Assembly (NCBI GenBank): GCA_964489705.1
Contig: CAZAZQ010000027.1
Location: 1 to 31,275 of the forward strand
Direction: 5' to 3'
DNA: 31,275 nucleotides
Origin: CAZAZQ01 sp964489705
GTDB lineage: Bacteria; Zixibacteria; MSB-5A5; GN15; FEB-12
The translations under genes were made by a program, and so were the position numbers. Under the pieces are notes generated by a model. It was not told the DNA's origin and did no database searches. It saw only the letters and a program-made list of their open reading frames with translations. The number at the start of each line of letters is the position of its first letter. Position 1 is the stretch's first letter. This document shows, one piece after another, positions 6,976 through 14,102 of this stretch.

Positions 6976-7862
6976 AGTACCGTTTCCTTCAACCGTCGAG
7001 CAATCTTCATCGCTGCCATTACCCCGTCACCGACCGCAATAGCCGTTTGACGGAATGAACGATTTTTCACATCCCCTGCCAAATAAAGAAGCCCACGTTC
7101 TTCTAATTCCTGTCTTCTCTGCTGCAACCTTTCCGTAAGAAAGCCAAGCTGGGGCTTTCTACCGATGGCAAAGATAAGATAATCCGCCCGCCACTGCAAA
7201 GTACGCTGGGGGGATGCGCATTCAAGAAGCACGCCTCCCGAAGAATCAGGGGCAATCGCCGTCAGTCGCGAGAGCTCATGGTATTCGATATTTCTCGATT
7301 CCTCGACCCGTTCTCGCAAGAGCGAAAGACACTTCACTCTCTCGCTCCGGTTGAGGACAATCACCTCGTTTTGTTCCCCCAGGTTCAGAGCATAGTCGAA
7401 AGCAGCATCCCCGGCACCGACAATGATTATCTTCTTCCCCGTTACACCCAGGAGAGGGAAAACGTCGTAGTATACGTGAGACGCTGCTTCCTCCGGAATC
7501 GCGATATCCGTAAAATGGTGCGGTTCCGTTCCTGAAGCGATGAGCACGGTTTGGGAATGATAAACGTTGTGTATCGTTGTTGCAGAAAACATTCCTTGGT
7601 CAAAATCTAAAGAGAGCACTTCCTCGAACACTATCTTTGGCTTATGAACAGCAAGCTGTTGCTGAAAAAGCGACACCAGCTCTCGTCCGGAAATACCGGT
7701 GGGAAAACCGGGGTAATTCTCCACCAGATGGGCATTCCGCAACAGCCCCCCAATTTCATCTTTTTCCAATAGAAGTGGCGACAAGCCCTGCCGGTGAAGC
7801 TGAACAGCCGCGGCAATGCCTGCCGGTCCCCCGCCGATTATAATGACCTGCTCACCCGTCAT
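6972..7862 (-). CDS. Thioredoxin-reductase-like FAD/NAD(P) oxidoreductase without CxxC
   Basis: A 296-residue flavoprotein with the two-Rossmann layout of the thioredoxin reductase fold. The FAD site is GGGPAG (10-15), the NAD(P) site is GAGDAAFDYA (149-158), and the FAD-contacting AGDV is at 262-265. The redox-active CxxC that thioredoxin reductases carry between the two domains is missing: only two cysteines exist (C178, C215) and they are far apart. It therefore cannot reduce thioredoxin by the usual route; ferredoxin/flavodoxin-NADP reductase or YpdA-like disulfide reductases are structural precedents. Its start lies 11 bp inside the isochorismatase-like gene and its stop overlaps the radical SAM gene. 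As a neighbour of a radical SAM enzyme it might supply electrons for cluster reduction, which is inference. Confidence 0.87.
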   Translation of the reverse strand: MTGEQVIIIGGGPAGIAAAVQLHRQGLSPLLLEKDEIGGLLRNAHLVENYPGFPTGISGRELVSLFQQQLAVHKPKIVFEEVLSLDFDQGMFSATTIHNVYHSQTVLIASGTEPHHFTDIAIPEEAASHVYYDVFPLLGVTGKKIIIVGAGDAAFDYALNLGEQNEVIVLNRSERVKCLSLLRERVEESRNIEYHELSRLTAIAPDSSGGVLLECASPQRTLQWRADYLIFAIGRKPQLGFLTERLQQRRQELEERGLLYLAGDVKNRSFRQTAIAVGDGVMAAMKIARRLKETVL

Positions 7863-8514
7863 ACTTTTTCAGCGAACTCAGTAATTCTTCTATCAGAACA
7901 GGGGTTGCAAAGCCGTAGGATAGATTGAGAAGGGTAGCCTTGTGGAATTCTTCATCATACGTTGCCGATCCGTCAACGGGAAAGAAAACTTCAAAACCCC
8001 GCACGAAAGCGGAACGCGCCGTCGTCTCACAGCAGAGTTGGGTCATCACCCCGCATACCACGACTTGACTGACATCCCGCTTTTTCAAAAGCTTTTCCAA
8101 CGGGGTATCGTAAAAAGCGTCATATTGAGTTTTCGTCACCACGGTGCCGGTTGGAGTATCCAATTCATGAGTGATCTCACTTAACGGATCATCCTCCTCT
8201 ATGAGATCAGCCCACCACCGTGCCATGACCTTGGCATTTTGAGCCGTATTGATATGTCGGGTGAAAATTACCGGTAAAGAGTTCCGGGAATACGTTTCAA
8301 TTAACTTTTTGATACCCGGAAGGATGGCATCGGCGGCGGGAATGTAAGCATGGGAAGATTCGTCAAGGAAATACCTCTGCATATCCACTATCAATAACGC
8401 CGACTGAGCGGGAACATACGGAATATCACGGGAAGGGAAACGGTCCCGAAGCGTGCGCAGCATTGCCGCCGCTCTCCGGCGAATGGTCGTTGGAGTAAAA
8501 TATGGCTCTTTCAT
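7852..8514 (-). CDS. Isochorismatase-family cysteine hydrolase
   Basis: A 220-residue hydrolase of the isochorismatase/nicotinamidase superfamily. The catalytic triad is visible: D44 in LLIVDMQ, K128 in VVTKTQYDAF and C161 in VMTQLCCETTAR. The ATG at 8514 is chosen because GAGG lies six bases upstream, the length is normal for the family, and a -35/-10 pair lies just before it. The frame stays open upstream, but it then runs through the tRNA-Tyr gene and so is not coding there. Members of the family hydrolyse isochorismate, nicotinamide, N-carbamoyl compounds and similar; the substrate is not determined by the visible residues. It is the first gene of a three-gene overlapping unit with the TrxR-like flavoprotein (11-bp overlap) and the radical SAM protein. 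Confidence 0.88.
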   Translation of the reverse strand: MKEPYFTPTTIRRRAAAMLRTLRDRFPSRDIPYVPAQSALLIVDMQRYFLDESSHAYIPAADAILPGIKKLIETYSRNSLPVIFTRHINTAQNAKVMARWWADLIEEDDPLSEITHELDTPTGTVVTKTQYDAFYDTPLEKLLKKRDVSQVVVCGVMTQLCCETTARSAFVRGFEVFFPVDGSATYDEEFHKATLLNLSYGFATPVLIEELLSSLKKYDG

Positions 8515-8545
8515 CCGTTGCCTCGTGGTATCTCTGTTGCGGGGC

Positions 8546-8574
8546 AATCTGACACATCCCCTTTCTCTTGTCAA
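8546..8574 (-). promoter_or_regulatory. Putative promoter for the isochorismatase/flavoprotein/radical SAM unit
   Basis: On the minus strand a consensus -35 TTGACA (8569-8574) is followed after 17 bp by CAGATT (8546-8551), a weak -10. The ATG is 31 bp further. Only the -35 box is convincing. Confidence 0.3.
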
Positions 8575-8590
8575 GAAATTAGATGCCTCT

Positions 8591-8722
8591 TGCTCCTCAG
8601 GAGGGGACGTTGTAAAGCATCTCCGATGTCGGAAAAAGCTCGCTTGTGGCAACCGGTTACCGGAATGCCTGAGCCTGCTGTTGGTGGTAAAGAACGTCCT
8701 CCCCGGATGCTTTCCAGCGGAG
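8591..8722 (-). ncRNA. Candidate structured RNA between tRNA-Tyr and the isochorismatase gene
   Basis: The 273-bp space 8515-8787 has no convincing gene but shows strong internal complementarity. Arms 8600-8611 and 8693-8704 pair over 12 positions with one mismatch and one G-U. Arms 8614-8621 and 8706-8713 (AAAGCATC / GATGCTTT) pair perfectly over 8 bp and cross the first helix, giving a pseudoknot or two alternative folds. Small hairpins sit inside: CCGG-TAA-CCGG enclosed by GGCA/TGCC (around 8648-8670) and TCCG/CGGA (around 8622-8633). The sequence GGTTACCGG occurs twice (near 8654 and 8724). I could not match it to a known riboswitch, SRP, RNase P, tmRNA or T-box core. It could be an unidentified leader RNA of the isochorismatase unit. 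The strand is uncertain, since pairing works on both. Confidence 0.3.
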
Positions 8723-8787
8723 GGGTTACCGGGTCGTACGTATCCTTCGATTCCGAGGATAAAACAAAATGGGAAGGAATGAAAAAA

Positions 8788-8869
8788 TGGTGGGGGGAGG
8801 ATTCGAACCTCCGAAGGCTTCGCCGACAGATTTACAGTCTGTTCCCTTTGGCCGCTCGGGAACCCCACC
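8788..8869 (-). tRNA. tRNA-Tyr (anticodon GUA)
   Basis: An 82-nt type II tRNA. The acceptor strands are GGTGGGG and CCCCACC with discriminator A; the 3' CCA is not encoded. The D-arm contains CCCGAGCGG, the anticodon stem is CAGA/TCTG around loop CTGTAAA (anticodon GTA), the variable arm is long (about 8816-8826), and the T-arm is GGAGG-TTCGAAT-CCTCC. It is followed on the minus strand by six Ts. A promoter and a strong leader hairpin lie upstream. Confidence 0.97.
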
Positions 8870-8896
8870 ATACGGCATAATCGCCATGCCTTTTGC

Positions 8897-8933
8897 ATCA
8901 AGGTAGCGCCTGCATAACGCGAGCGCTACCTTG
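8897..8933 (-). repeat. 12-bp perfect inverted repeat in the tRNA-Tyr leader
   Basis: TCAAGGTAGCGC (8897-8908) and GCGCTACCTTGA (8922-8933) are perfectly complementary with a 13-nt loop. The hairpin lies 27 bp upstream of the mature tRNA-Tyr 5' end and downstream of its predicted promoter, so it would be in the precursor transcript. There is no T run on either side, so it is not a typical intrinsic terminator, although it also lies downstream of the wzz gene. Confidence 0.7.
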
Positions 8934-8955
8934 AACAACGCTGATGGATGTACCG

Positions 8956-8984
8956 ATAATATAACAGCTCATCAAAAAAATCAA
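8956..8984 (-). promoter_or_regulatory. Predicted promoter of tRNA-Tyr
   Basis: On the minus strand TTGATT (8979-8984) and TATTAT (8956-8961) are separated by exactly 17 bp. Transcription would start near 8949, read through the leader hairpin and enter tRNA-Tyr at 8869. Confidence 0.5.
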
Positions 8985-9041
8985 CGTAAATTATTCAATT
9001 TTTTGACAATCTTTTCCCCCTTTTTCTCTCCTCGGCAACCG

Positions 9042-10151
9042 TCACGCTGGGGTGTATTCTTCTTCCCTTCTGCGTTCAACCAAGCGCATCACCCGAGGAA
9101 AACTCTTATGCAGTTCCTCCTTGAAAGCCCGGTAGGAATCCTTGTCCGCCTCCACGCTACGCCGCCGTAAGGCTTCCCAGACGACGATAAAAGCCAGAGC
9201 GGCAAAAAACGCCAGCATCCCGATGATCAGAAGAGTGACCCGTCGCTTGGGACCGGATTTCTCGATCGGCAAGGTGGGAGCATCGAGAATCCGCACGATT
9301 GGAACATCTTTCTGAGCGTCGAGCTTGGCGATTTGGTATTCCTGTTGCAGGAAGAGGTAGGTTTTGGACTGGAGTTCGACTTCCCGCTGCAAGCGCGAGA
9401 GCATCTTGATAATCTCCGGATCGGTGCTGGACGCCCAGTCTCGGTTGGCAAGCTGGAAGTGCTCGAGGCTGTCCTCTGCCGCTTCCAGATCCCGTTTTAT
9501 TTTTTCAAGCTGCCGCGCCAAATACTTGGCTTTCTCTTTTGCTTGCGAGCGTCGCTTGTGAAGGTTGAACGATTCCAGTTCATCCAGGTACTGCGTGAGT
9601 ATCTGCTGCGAGAACGCCGGGTATTCGGTTTCCACGCCGACCGTGATGACACCGGTCTTTTTATCCGTCGCGATGGAAGTCATCCGCGCCAGCGCCCGCC
9701 GGAGTTTGTCGGGATTGGTTTCTTTGAAGTACTCTTGGAGAGTCAACGTCATGGGCTGGGAATCGTGTACGAAGGAATACTTTTTCCCCAACACCGCATC
9801 ACTCACCAACTGAGAGCGCAAAATGACCGGAAACAGCTCCGACGAGTTCTCATCGCTCATCATCATGCTGCTGATACCGGCAAGTTCTTTCAACTGCGAC
9901 ATTTTATCGACGGCGCCGGAAGGAAGAATCACGGCAACGGAGGTGTATTTATTTGGAATAAGCAACAAAATGACCGCCGTGATAACCATGACGGTTCCGA
10001 CAAACGCAATAATCCAATTTTTTCGTTTCAAAAAAAGATGAAGGAAAGCAAAAATATCCAATTCGCTGCCGGCACCCCGGCGGTTTTTTCTTTTTTCCGG
10101 CTCGTCGTCCCAACCGGGATGGGTATTTCGCATAGTCACTCTTCTGGTCAC
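9042..10151 (-). CDS. wzz: Chain-length determinant protein (Wzz/polysaccharide co-polymerase)
   Basis: An inner-membrane protein of 369 residues that sets the length of Wzy-polymerised glycans. Two membrane helices (about 45-66 and 306-326) flank a large periplasmic region with a long coiled-coil stretch (about 200-275). A proline-containing segment (APTLPIEKSGPKRR, 291-304) precedes the second helix, as in the family. Both ends are basic and cytoplasmic; the C-terminal tail after 327 is charged and has no tyrosine-kinase domain. A GTG start is chosen because GAGGAG lies eight bases before it; ATG at codon 7 is an alternative. This is the last gene of the glycan locus, separated from the rhamnosyltransferase-like gene by 238 bp with a possible terminator and a palindrome, so it may be transcribed separately. 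Confidence 0.9.
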   Translation of the reverse strand: MTRRVTMRNTHPGWDDEPEKRKNRRGAGSELDIFAFLHLFLKRKNWIIAFVGTVMVITAVILLLIPNKYTSVAVILPSGAVDKMSQLKELAGISSMMMSDENSSELFPVILRSQLVSDAVLGKKYSFVHDSQPMTLTLQEYFKETNPDKLRRALARMTSIATDKKTGVITVGVETEYPAFSQQILTQYLDELESFNLHKRRSQAKEKAKYLARQLEKIKRDLEAAEDSLEHFQLANRDWASSTDPEIIKMLSRLQREVELQSKTYLFLQQEYQIAKLDAQKDVPIVRILDAPTLPIEKSGPKRRVTLLIIGMLAFFAALAFIVVWEALRRRSVEADKDSYRAFKEELHKSFPRVMRLVERRREEEYTPA

Positions 10152-10222
10152 AAAAACATCTCCTCAACACATACTCGTATCCGCCTTATGCTTTAACAAA
10201 TTCCATGCCGGCTTCTCCCCAT

Positions 10223-10237
10223 TTCGCATCATGCGAA
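10223..10237. promoter_or_regulatory. Palindrome upstream of wzz, possible operator
   Basis: TTCGCAT-C-ATGCGAA is a perfect 7+1+7 inverted repeat about 72-86 bp upstream of the wzz start. It could bind a dimeric regulator; no known consensus was recognised. Confidence 0.3.
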
Positions 10238-10263
10238 TATGTTATTGAAAATCAGCCGGTTAC

Positions 10264-10283
10264 AAAAAGACAAGACTGTTGTC
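10264..10283 (-). terminator. Possible weak terminator after the rhamnosyltransferase-like gene
   Basis: On the minus strand GACAA-CAGTC-TTGTC (10269-10283) is followed directly by TTTTT (10264-10268). The stem is only five base pairs, so termination would be weak. Confidence 0.35.
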
Positions 10284-10389
10284 CCCAAACAGCGCGAGCA
10301 GAAAAATGGAATCTTTTTCTCTTTCGCAGGGAAAAACATTCTTCGTCAGCTCGGTATAGAAAACGAATAAAACAGGGTTCGCTCAGAAA

Positions 10390-11607
10390 CTATTCGACGA
10401 GCGCTTTTTCCTCATTGAGCACAGCAGCCATCTCTTCGAGAAGGGCGGGATAATCAACCGGGCCTTTTCCTTCCGCCAGACGAAGGTAACTTTGCGCCAC
10501 CGCATCCCAGCGATAATTCTGCGTTACACGTCGCCGCAACGCTTCGGACTGGTCGGGAAGCTTCATCGCTTCTTCGAAGGTTGGAGTAATGTCCTGCGGG
10601 TCGAACAGCACGCCCAAATCCCCCAAGACCTCCCGGCTGAACTCACAATCAATCGCCATAATTCGAGGACAACTCGCCATCGCTTCCAACAACGCCGGAT
10701 TAGTGCCGCCGACGGAGTTACCGTGAACGTAACAGTAGCAGTTGTTCCTGAGCACCGTCAAGACTTCTTGATCATACACCGCCTCATGCACCGCCACGCC
10801 GTACGTCCCGTTATACGATATAAGGCGCTGCGCATAGGGAGTCGGTTCCTTGTAACCGACCAACACCATCTTGAAGCCCTTTTCCGCCAATCGCGCTTCT
10901 TGGAAAGATTTTGCTGCCGCGAGAGGCAAATTGTCCGGCTCAATGCGGGTGATTTGGAGAAAGTATTTTTTCGGCGTCAATTTGAAACGGCTTAAAATCT
11001 CACGCTCTCTTACAGAGGATACCTCACGAGGCTTGGGACAACCGTAGGGGATAAAAGTCGTCTCTTTGAAAAAATGCCGCTTATAGTATTTTTGGATAGC
11101 GCGCGAATCGGAAATCAAGCGTTTGCAAAGGCGACTTATCACGAACGAGCCGAAATAATAGTACGCTTTGAACGGCAACGACCACTTCTGGCGGCGCCAT
11201 TCCAACCCGTCGGTATTGACGGACATCGGCACCCGCGCCAGCCAGGTCAGGAGTATGCCGGGGAGGTTGGCGTTGTTGAACCAGAAGACATGAGCGTATC
11301 GCTTTCGATGCCGCCAGATATGCCAGCCGGTTTGGATGGACGAGACAAAAGTGTCCAAGGTTCGTTTCTTACTCCCCGCTACGTAAACCAGCCGCCGTCC
11401 CTCGTGTTCGCTCAGTTGTTTTTCCCCCTGCGATAAACGGCAAAAAACCTCGGTCGGTATGCCGTGGGAAACAAAGCGCCGCGAGATTTCATCGACGGCG
11501 GTTTCAAAGCCGCCGTAATTTGCCGGTATCCCTCGCGTGCCGCAAAAAGCGACGATGCGGCTTTCCCCTTTTGTGTTCTCGTGTTGGCGCTGTTGTTGTC
11601 GTTCCAT
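10390..11607 (-). CDS. Glycosyltransferase, DUF1972/GT4 type, probable rhamnosyltransferase
   Basis: A 405-residue cytoplasmic glycosyltransferase. The N-terminal half has the DUF1972 signature GTRGIPANYGGFET (23-36) and NTDGLEW (131-137), typical of WchF/Cps2T-like beta-1,4-rhamnosyltransferases of capsule and O-antigen loci. The C-terminal GT4 domain includes HGNSVGGTNPALLEAM (295-310), the nucleotide-sugar region. The dTDP-rhamnose genes at the other end of the locus provide the likely donor. The ATG at 11607 has only a distant GGAG; an internal start is possible, but the signature near residue 20 supports a start close to this one. The gene lies 35 bp downstream of wzy. The fold assignment is firm; the donor and linkage are inferred from family and context. 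Confidence 0.87.
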   Translation of the reverse strand: MERQQQRQHENTKGESRIVAFCGTRGIPANYGGFETAVDEISRRFVSHGIPTEVFCRLSQGEKQLSEHEGRRLVYVAGSKKRTLDTFVSSIQTGWHIWRHRKRYAHVFWFNNANLPGILLTWLARVPMSVNTDGLEWRRQKWSLPFKAYYYFGSFVISRLCKRLISDSRAIQKYYKRHFFKETTFIPYGCPKPREVSSVREREILSRFKLTPKKYFLQITRIEPDNLPLAAAKSFQEARLAEKGFKMVLVGYKEPTPYAQRLISYNGTYGVAVHEAVYDQEVLTVLRNNCYCYVHGNSVGGTNPALLEAMASCPRIMAIDCEFSREVLGDLGVLFDPQDITPTFEEAMKLPDQSEALRRRVTQNYRWDAVAQSYLRLAEGKGPVDYPALLEEMAAVLNEEKALVE

Positions 11608-11642
11608 TCTTGAAATTTTTCTCCGCTTTGTGCGGATGGTAT

Positions 11643-12878
11643 TCAGTTTCGCCCTTCTTTTGGCACTGTACTTATAGTTCGGAAACTTTCGGAAAATCCA
11701 TAGTACAAAATCCAGCCAATCGAGAGAGAAACTATCTTGTACACCACCGCATCAAAAGTGAACAACACACTGGTGGCGACACTCAACCCCATGGTCAGGT
11801 AAAAGACATTCCAAACCGGCGACGGGACATGGATTTTGGCGTCAAAGTAGCGAATGAGCACCCCCAAAAGATAGAATCCGGCTATTACCCCAACCAAGCC
11901 GAAATTGGCGTAATACTCCGCAATCAATCCGGCGCGCAGCCCTCCTCCCTGGAAACGATACTGAAAAAGGTCTTTCAAGTATTGCCCGAACGGTAACCAG
12001 TGCTCCGCTTTGCTCATACCCAACAAGGAAAGGATCTTTCCCGGCAAAAGGATAAATATGGTGTTCAAGAACATCTGTCCGTTGAGATACCCGGCTTTGT
12101 CGGGAATGTATTGGAGGAGCTTGGCAAACTCGCGAAACTCCGGAGCAAAATCGTTCACGAAACGAAGGAGATAAATACCCCGCTCCGCCTGGGTTCCCAT
12201 ACGAAATAGACCGATAAGGAAAATCGCCAAACCGGAAAAAATCGTCCCGAAAGCAATCCAGCGAAAGCGGACAAGCTTCTTTCGCCACAAATCCAAAAGG
12301 ATAATCACCACCGGGGTGAAAAGCATAGAACGTGAGGCACCCAAGAAAATGAAAAACAGCGAGAGAGCAATGACGAGTTTCAATATCAGGCTAAAACGGG
12401 AATGGGGCGAACCGGAAAGCAAGGCATAAGCAATCAGTGTCGAAACCATCAACTGGAAATACAAAATCTGCGGCAAGCCGCTTTCAATTTTGGTCCGAAA
12501 CTCATCCGAACCTTCGGTGAAAATCGGAATCTGCCAGCCGTACTGTTTCATCATCAACACCAAACCGACACAACCGATAAAGAACACTGCCATAAGCGCC
12601 GCCACCTGATAGGCGGTCGGAGGAGAAACCTCTTTTCGTTCGTCAAGCTCCGCCTGGTGCGGACGGATACGCAAATATGAAAAGGTCACATAGGCTAAGA
12701 CAAAGCTCAGCAACGCCAAGAGAGCGTAAAAACCGGCTTGCGTGAGATTTATCTGATAGTTGAAATCGTAGTGGGTAAACGTAAAGTAGTTCGCCAGCCG
12801 GTAAGAGATAATTCCCCCAACGAAAAAGTAGAGATAAGCGGCAAGAAAGAGAAAAAAGATAAATCGCTTGCGAATCAT
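11643..12878 (-). CDS. wzy: O-antigen/oligosaccharide repeat-unit polymerase (Wzy-like)
   Basis: A very hydrophobic 411-residue inner-membrane protein with about ten to eleven predicted helices and a larger periplasmic loop (roughly residues 230-330). Such topology and its position between glycosyltransferases and wzz indicate the polymerase that joins lipid-linked repeat units in the periplasm. GASRSMLF (about 179-186) is a short conserved-looking cytoplasmic/periplasmic turn, seen in O-antigen polymerases of the oligosaccharide repeat-unit type. The frame is open up to 12947, but the ATG at 12878 is preferred: it overlaps the upstream stop by 4 bp (ATGA), has GGAG about ten bases upstream, and the longer form would begin inside the neighbouring gene with a polar tail. 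Polymerases are too divergent to name the linkage. Confidence 0.8.
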   Translation of the reverse strand: MIRKRFIFFLFLAAYLYFFVGGIISYRLANYFTFTHYDFNYQINLTQAGFYALLALLSFVLAYVTFSYLRIRPHQAELDERKEVSPPTAYQVAALMAVFFIGCVGLVLMMKQYGWQIPIFTEGSDEFRTKIESGLPQILYFQLMVSTLIAYALLSGSPHSRFSLILKLVIALSLFFIFLGASRSMLFTPVVIILLDLWRKKLVRFRWIAFGTIFSGLAIFLIGLFRMGTQAERGIYLLRFVNDFAPEFREFAKLLQYIPDKAGYLNGQMFLNTIFILLPGKILSLLGMSKAEHWLPFGQYLKDLFQYRFQGGGLRAGLIAEYYANFGLVGVIAGFYLLGVLIRYFDAKIHVPSPVWNVFYLTMGLSVATSVLFTFDAVVYKIVSLSIGWILYYGFSESFRTISTVPKEGRN

Positions 12879-14095
12879 GCCGTCGTCTCCACTTCCTCTT
12901 GCATCGCCGTAAGCAATTGAAGAAAAGCGTTCACGCATTTTTCCCAATCGTACTGTCGGGCAATACGAGCCATCTTTTCTTGAAGTTCACGTCGTTTTGT
13001 CTCATCGAGGAGAGGAGAAATCCTACGCCGAATCTCATCTTCGGGATCATCTTCATCAATGACGACAGCGGTGCCTTCCGAGAGACTGTTGAGTATCTCG
13101 CAGGCAGGGTTGATAATGACCGGGCAGCCCAAAGCAAACGCTTCCACCAACGGCAAACCGAAACCTTCATACTTGGAATAAAAAATCACCGCTTCCGCCT
13201 GCCGGTAGAGGGACGCCAAAACGGCATCGTCGACAAACCCCGCATACTTCACGCGCGACGAAAGCCACTCATCCGCCGAAATATCGGACAAAAACGCCTC
13301 AGCTTCTTTCCGTATCGCTTCGTTGATGCCGCCGACAAAAACCAACGTCTTCCCCGGCTGAATTGCTTCGAGCTTGCGGAATAACGCCAACACCGCATAC
13401 AGATTTTTTCCCGCCGGATCAATGCGCCCGACGACAAGATAGTATCCCCGCGGCGATAACTCATATCGCTGTATCACCGTTTCCGACGACACTCCGGACA
13501 AAGACGGCACCTCCACCCCATCGGGGATGACTACGATTTTTTCTTGCGGGACAGAGGGGAAATATTTCAGGATTTGCTTTTTGGTGAAATTCGAAATCGC
13601 CACCAACACGGAAGCATTTCTCATCGTGGACGGGAGCATAAGATGTTTGCGATACATAGTTCGAAGAACACCGTACTTCCCTTTCATCTCGTACTCGTTC
13701 AAATCATGGATAACGGCAACGACTTTCCCCCATGAAAACAAAACCACCGGGTTCGTCAAAAGCAGCGCCACACCGTCCCGGCGCCATCCTCCGAGCATAG
13801 GAAAAACGAACATGCTCCACAGCACCGCCAGCCACGGGTTGGCGTTGAGCATAAACGGCGTACGAACTTCGACGCAGTCGGAAGAAAAAGTGCACCCCTC
13901 GGCGGTATGACGGTTGGTATACCAGACGACTTCCCAATCCGAGAGATCTCTCTTTGCCAAGGTGGAGATAAACTTTTCAATGTATACTCCTACCCCTAAC
14001 TTTGGCCCGAAGTAATACCCCAAGATAACGAGGCGCTTTTTCCTCCTTGCCTTAAGGGTTTCAACCTCTTTTGTCAGGGTGGGACTTTCCTTCAC
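12875..14095 (-). CDS. GT4-family glycosyltransferase
   Basis: A 406-residue GT-B glycosyltransferase of family 4. Visible elements are a HD pair (130-131) at the acceptor side, VGRIDPAGKNL (222-232) at the start of the C-terminal Rossmann domain, and the donor-binding EGFGLPLVE motif (E310 to E318). A GTG start at 14095 is chosen: it lies 7 bp after the stop of the upstream gene, with GGAGG in that gene's last codons. The open frame continuing to 14224 lies inside the neighbouring gene. The protein shares a 4-bp ATGA overlap with wzy. It should add one sugar of the repeat unit on the cytoplasmic face; the sugar cannot be told from the sequence. Confidence 0.88.
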   Translation of the reverse strand: MKESPTLTKEVETLKARRKKRLVILGYYFGPKLGVGVYIEKFISTLAKRDLSDWEVVWYTNRHTAEGCTFSSDCVEVRTPFMLNANPWLAVLWSMFVFPMLGGWRRDGVALLLTNPVVLFSWGKVVAVIHDLNEYEMKGKYGVLRTMYRKHLMLPSTMRNASVLVAISNFTKKQILKYFPSVPQEKIVVIPDGVEVPSLSGVSSETVIQRYELSPRGYYLVVGRIDPAGKNLYAVLALFRKLEAIQPGKTLVFVGGINEAIRKEAEAFLSDISADEWLSSRVKYAGFVDDAVLASLYRQAEAVIFYSKYEGFGLPLVEAFALGCPVIINPACEILNSLSEGTAVVIDEDDPEDEIRRRISPLLDETKRRELQEKMARIARQYDWEKCVNAFLQLLTAMQEEVETTA

Positions 14096-14102
14096 AGTTT
14101 CA

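Noticed and set aside
6972..7862. Thioredoxin reductase (trxB)
   Set aside because: The fold is right but the redox-active CxxC is absent; only two distant cysteines exist.
7852..8901. A 349-residue isochorismatase-like protein with a long N-terminal extension
   Set aside because: The extension runs through the tRNA-Tyr gene and resembles no protein. ATG 8514 has a ribosome site and gives normal family length.
8897..8933. Intrinsic terminator for wzz
   Set aside because: The stem is strong but no T run follows on the minus strand, and a promoter for tRNA-Tyr lies between it and wzz.
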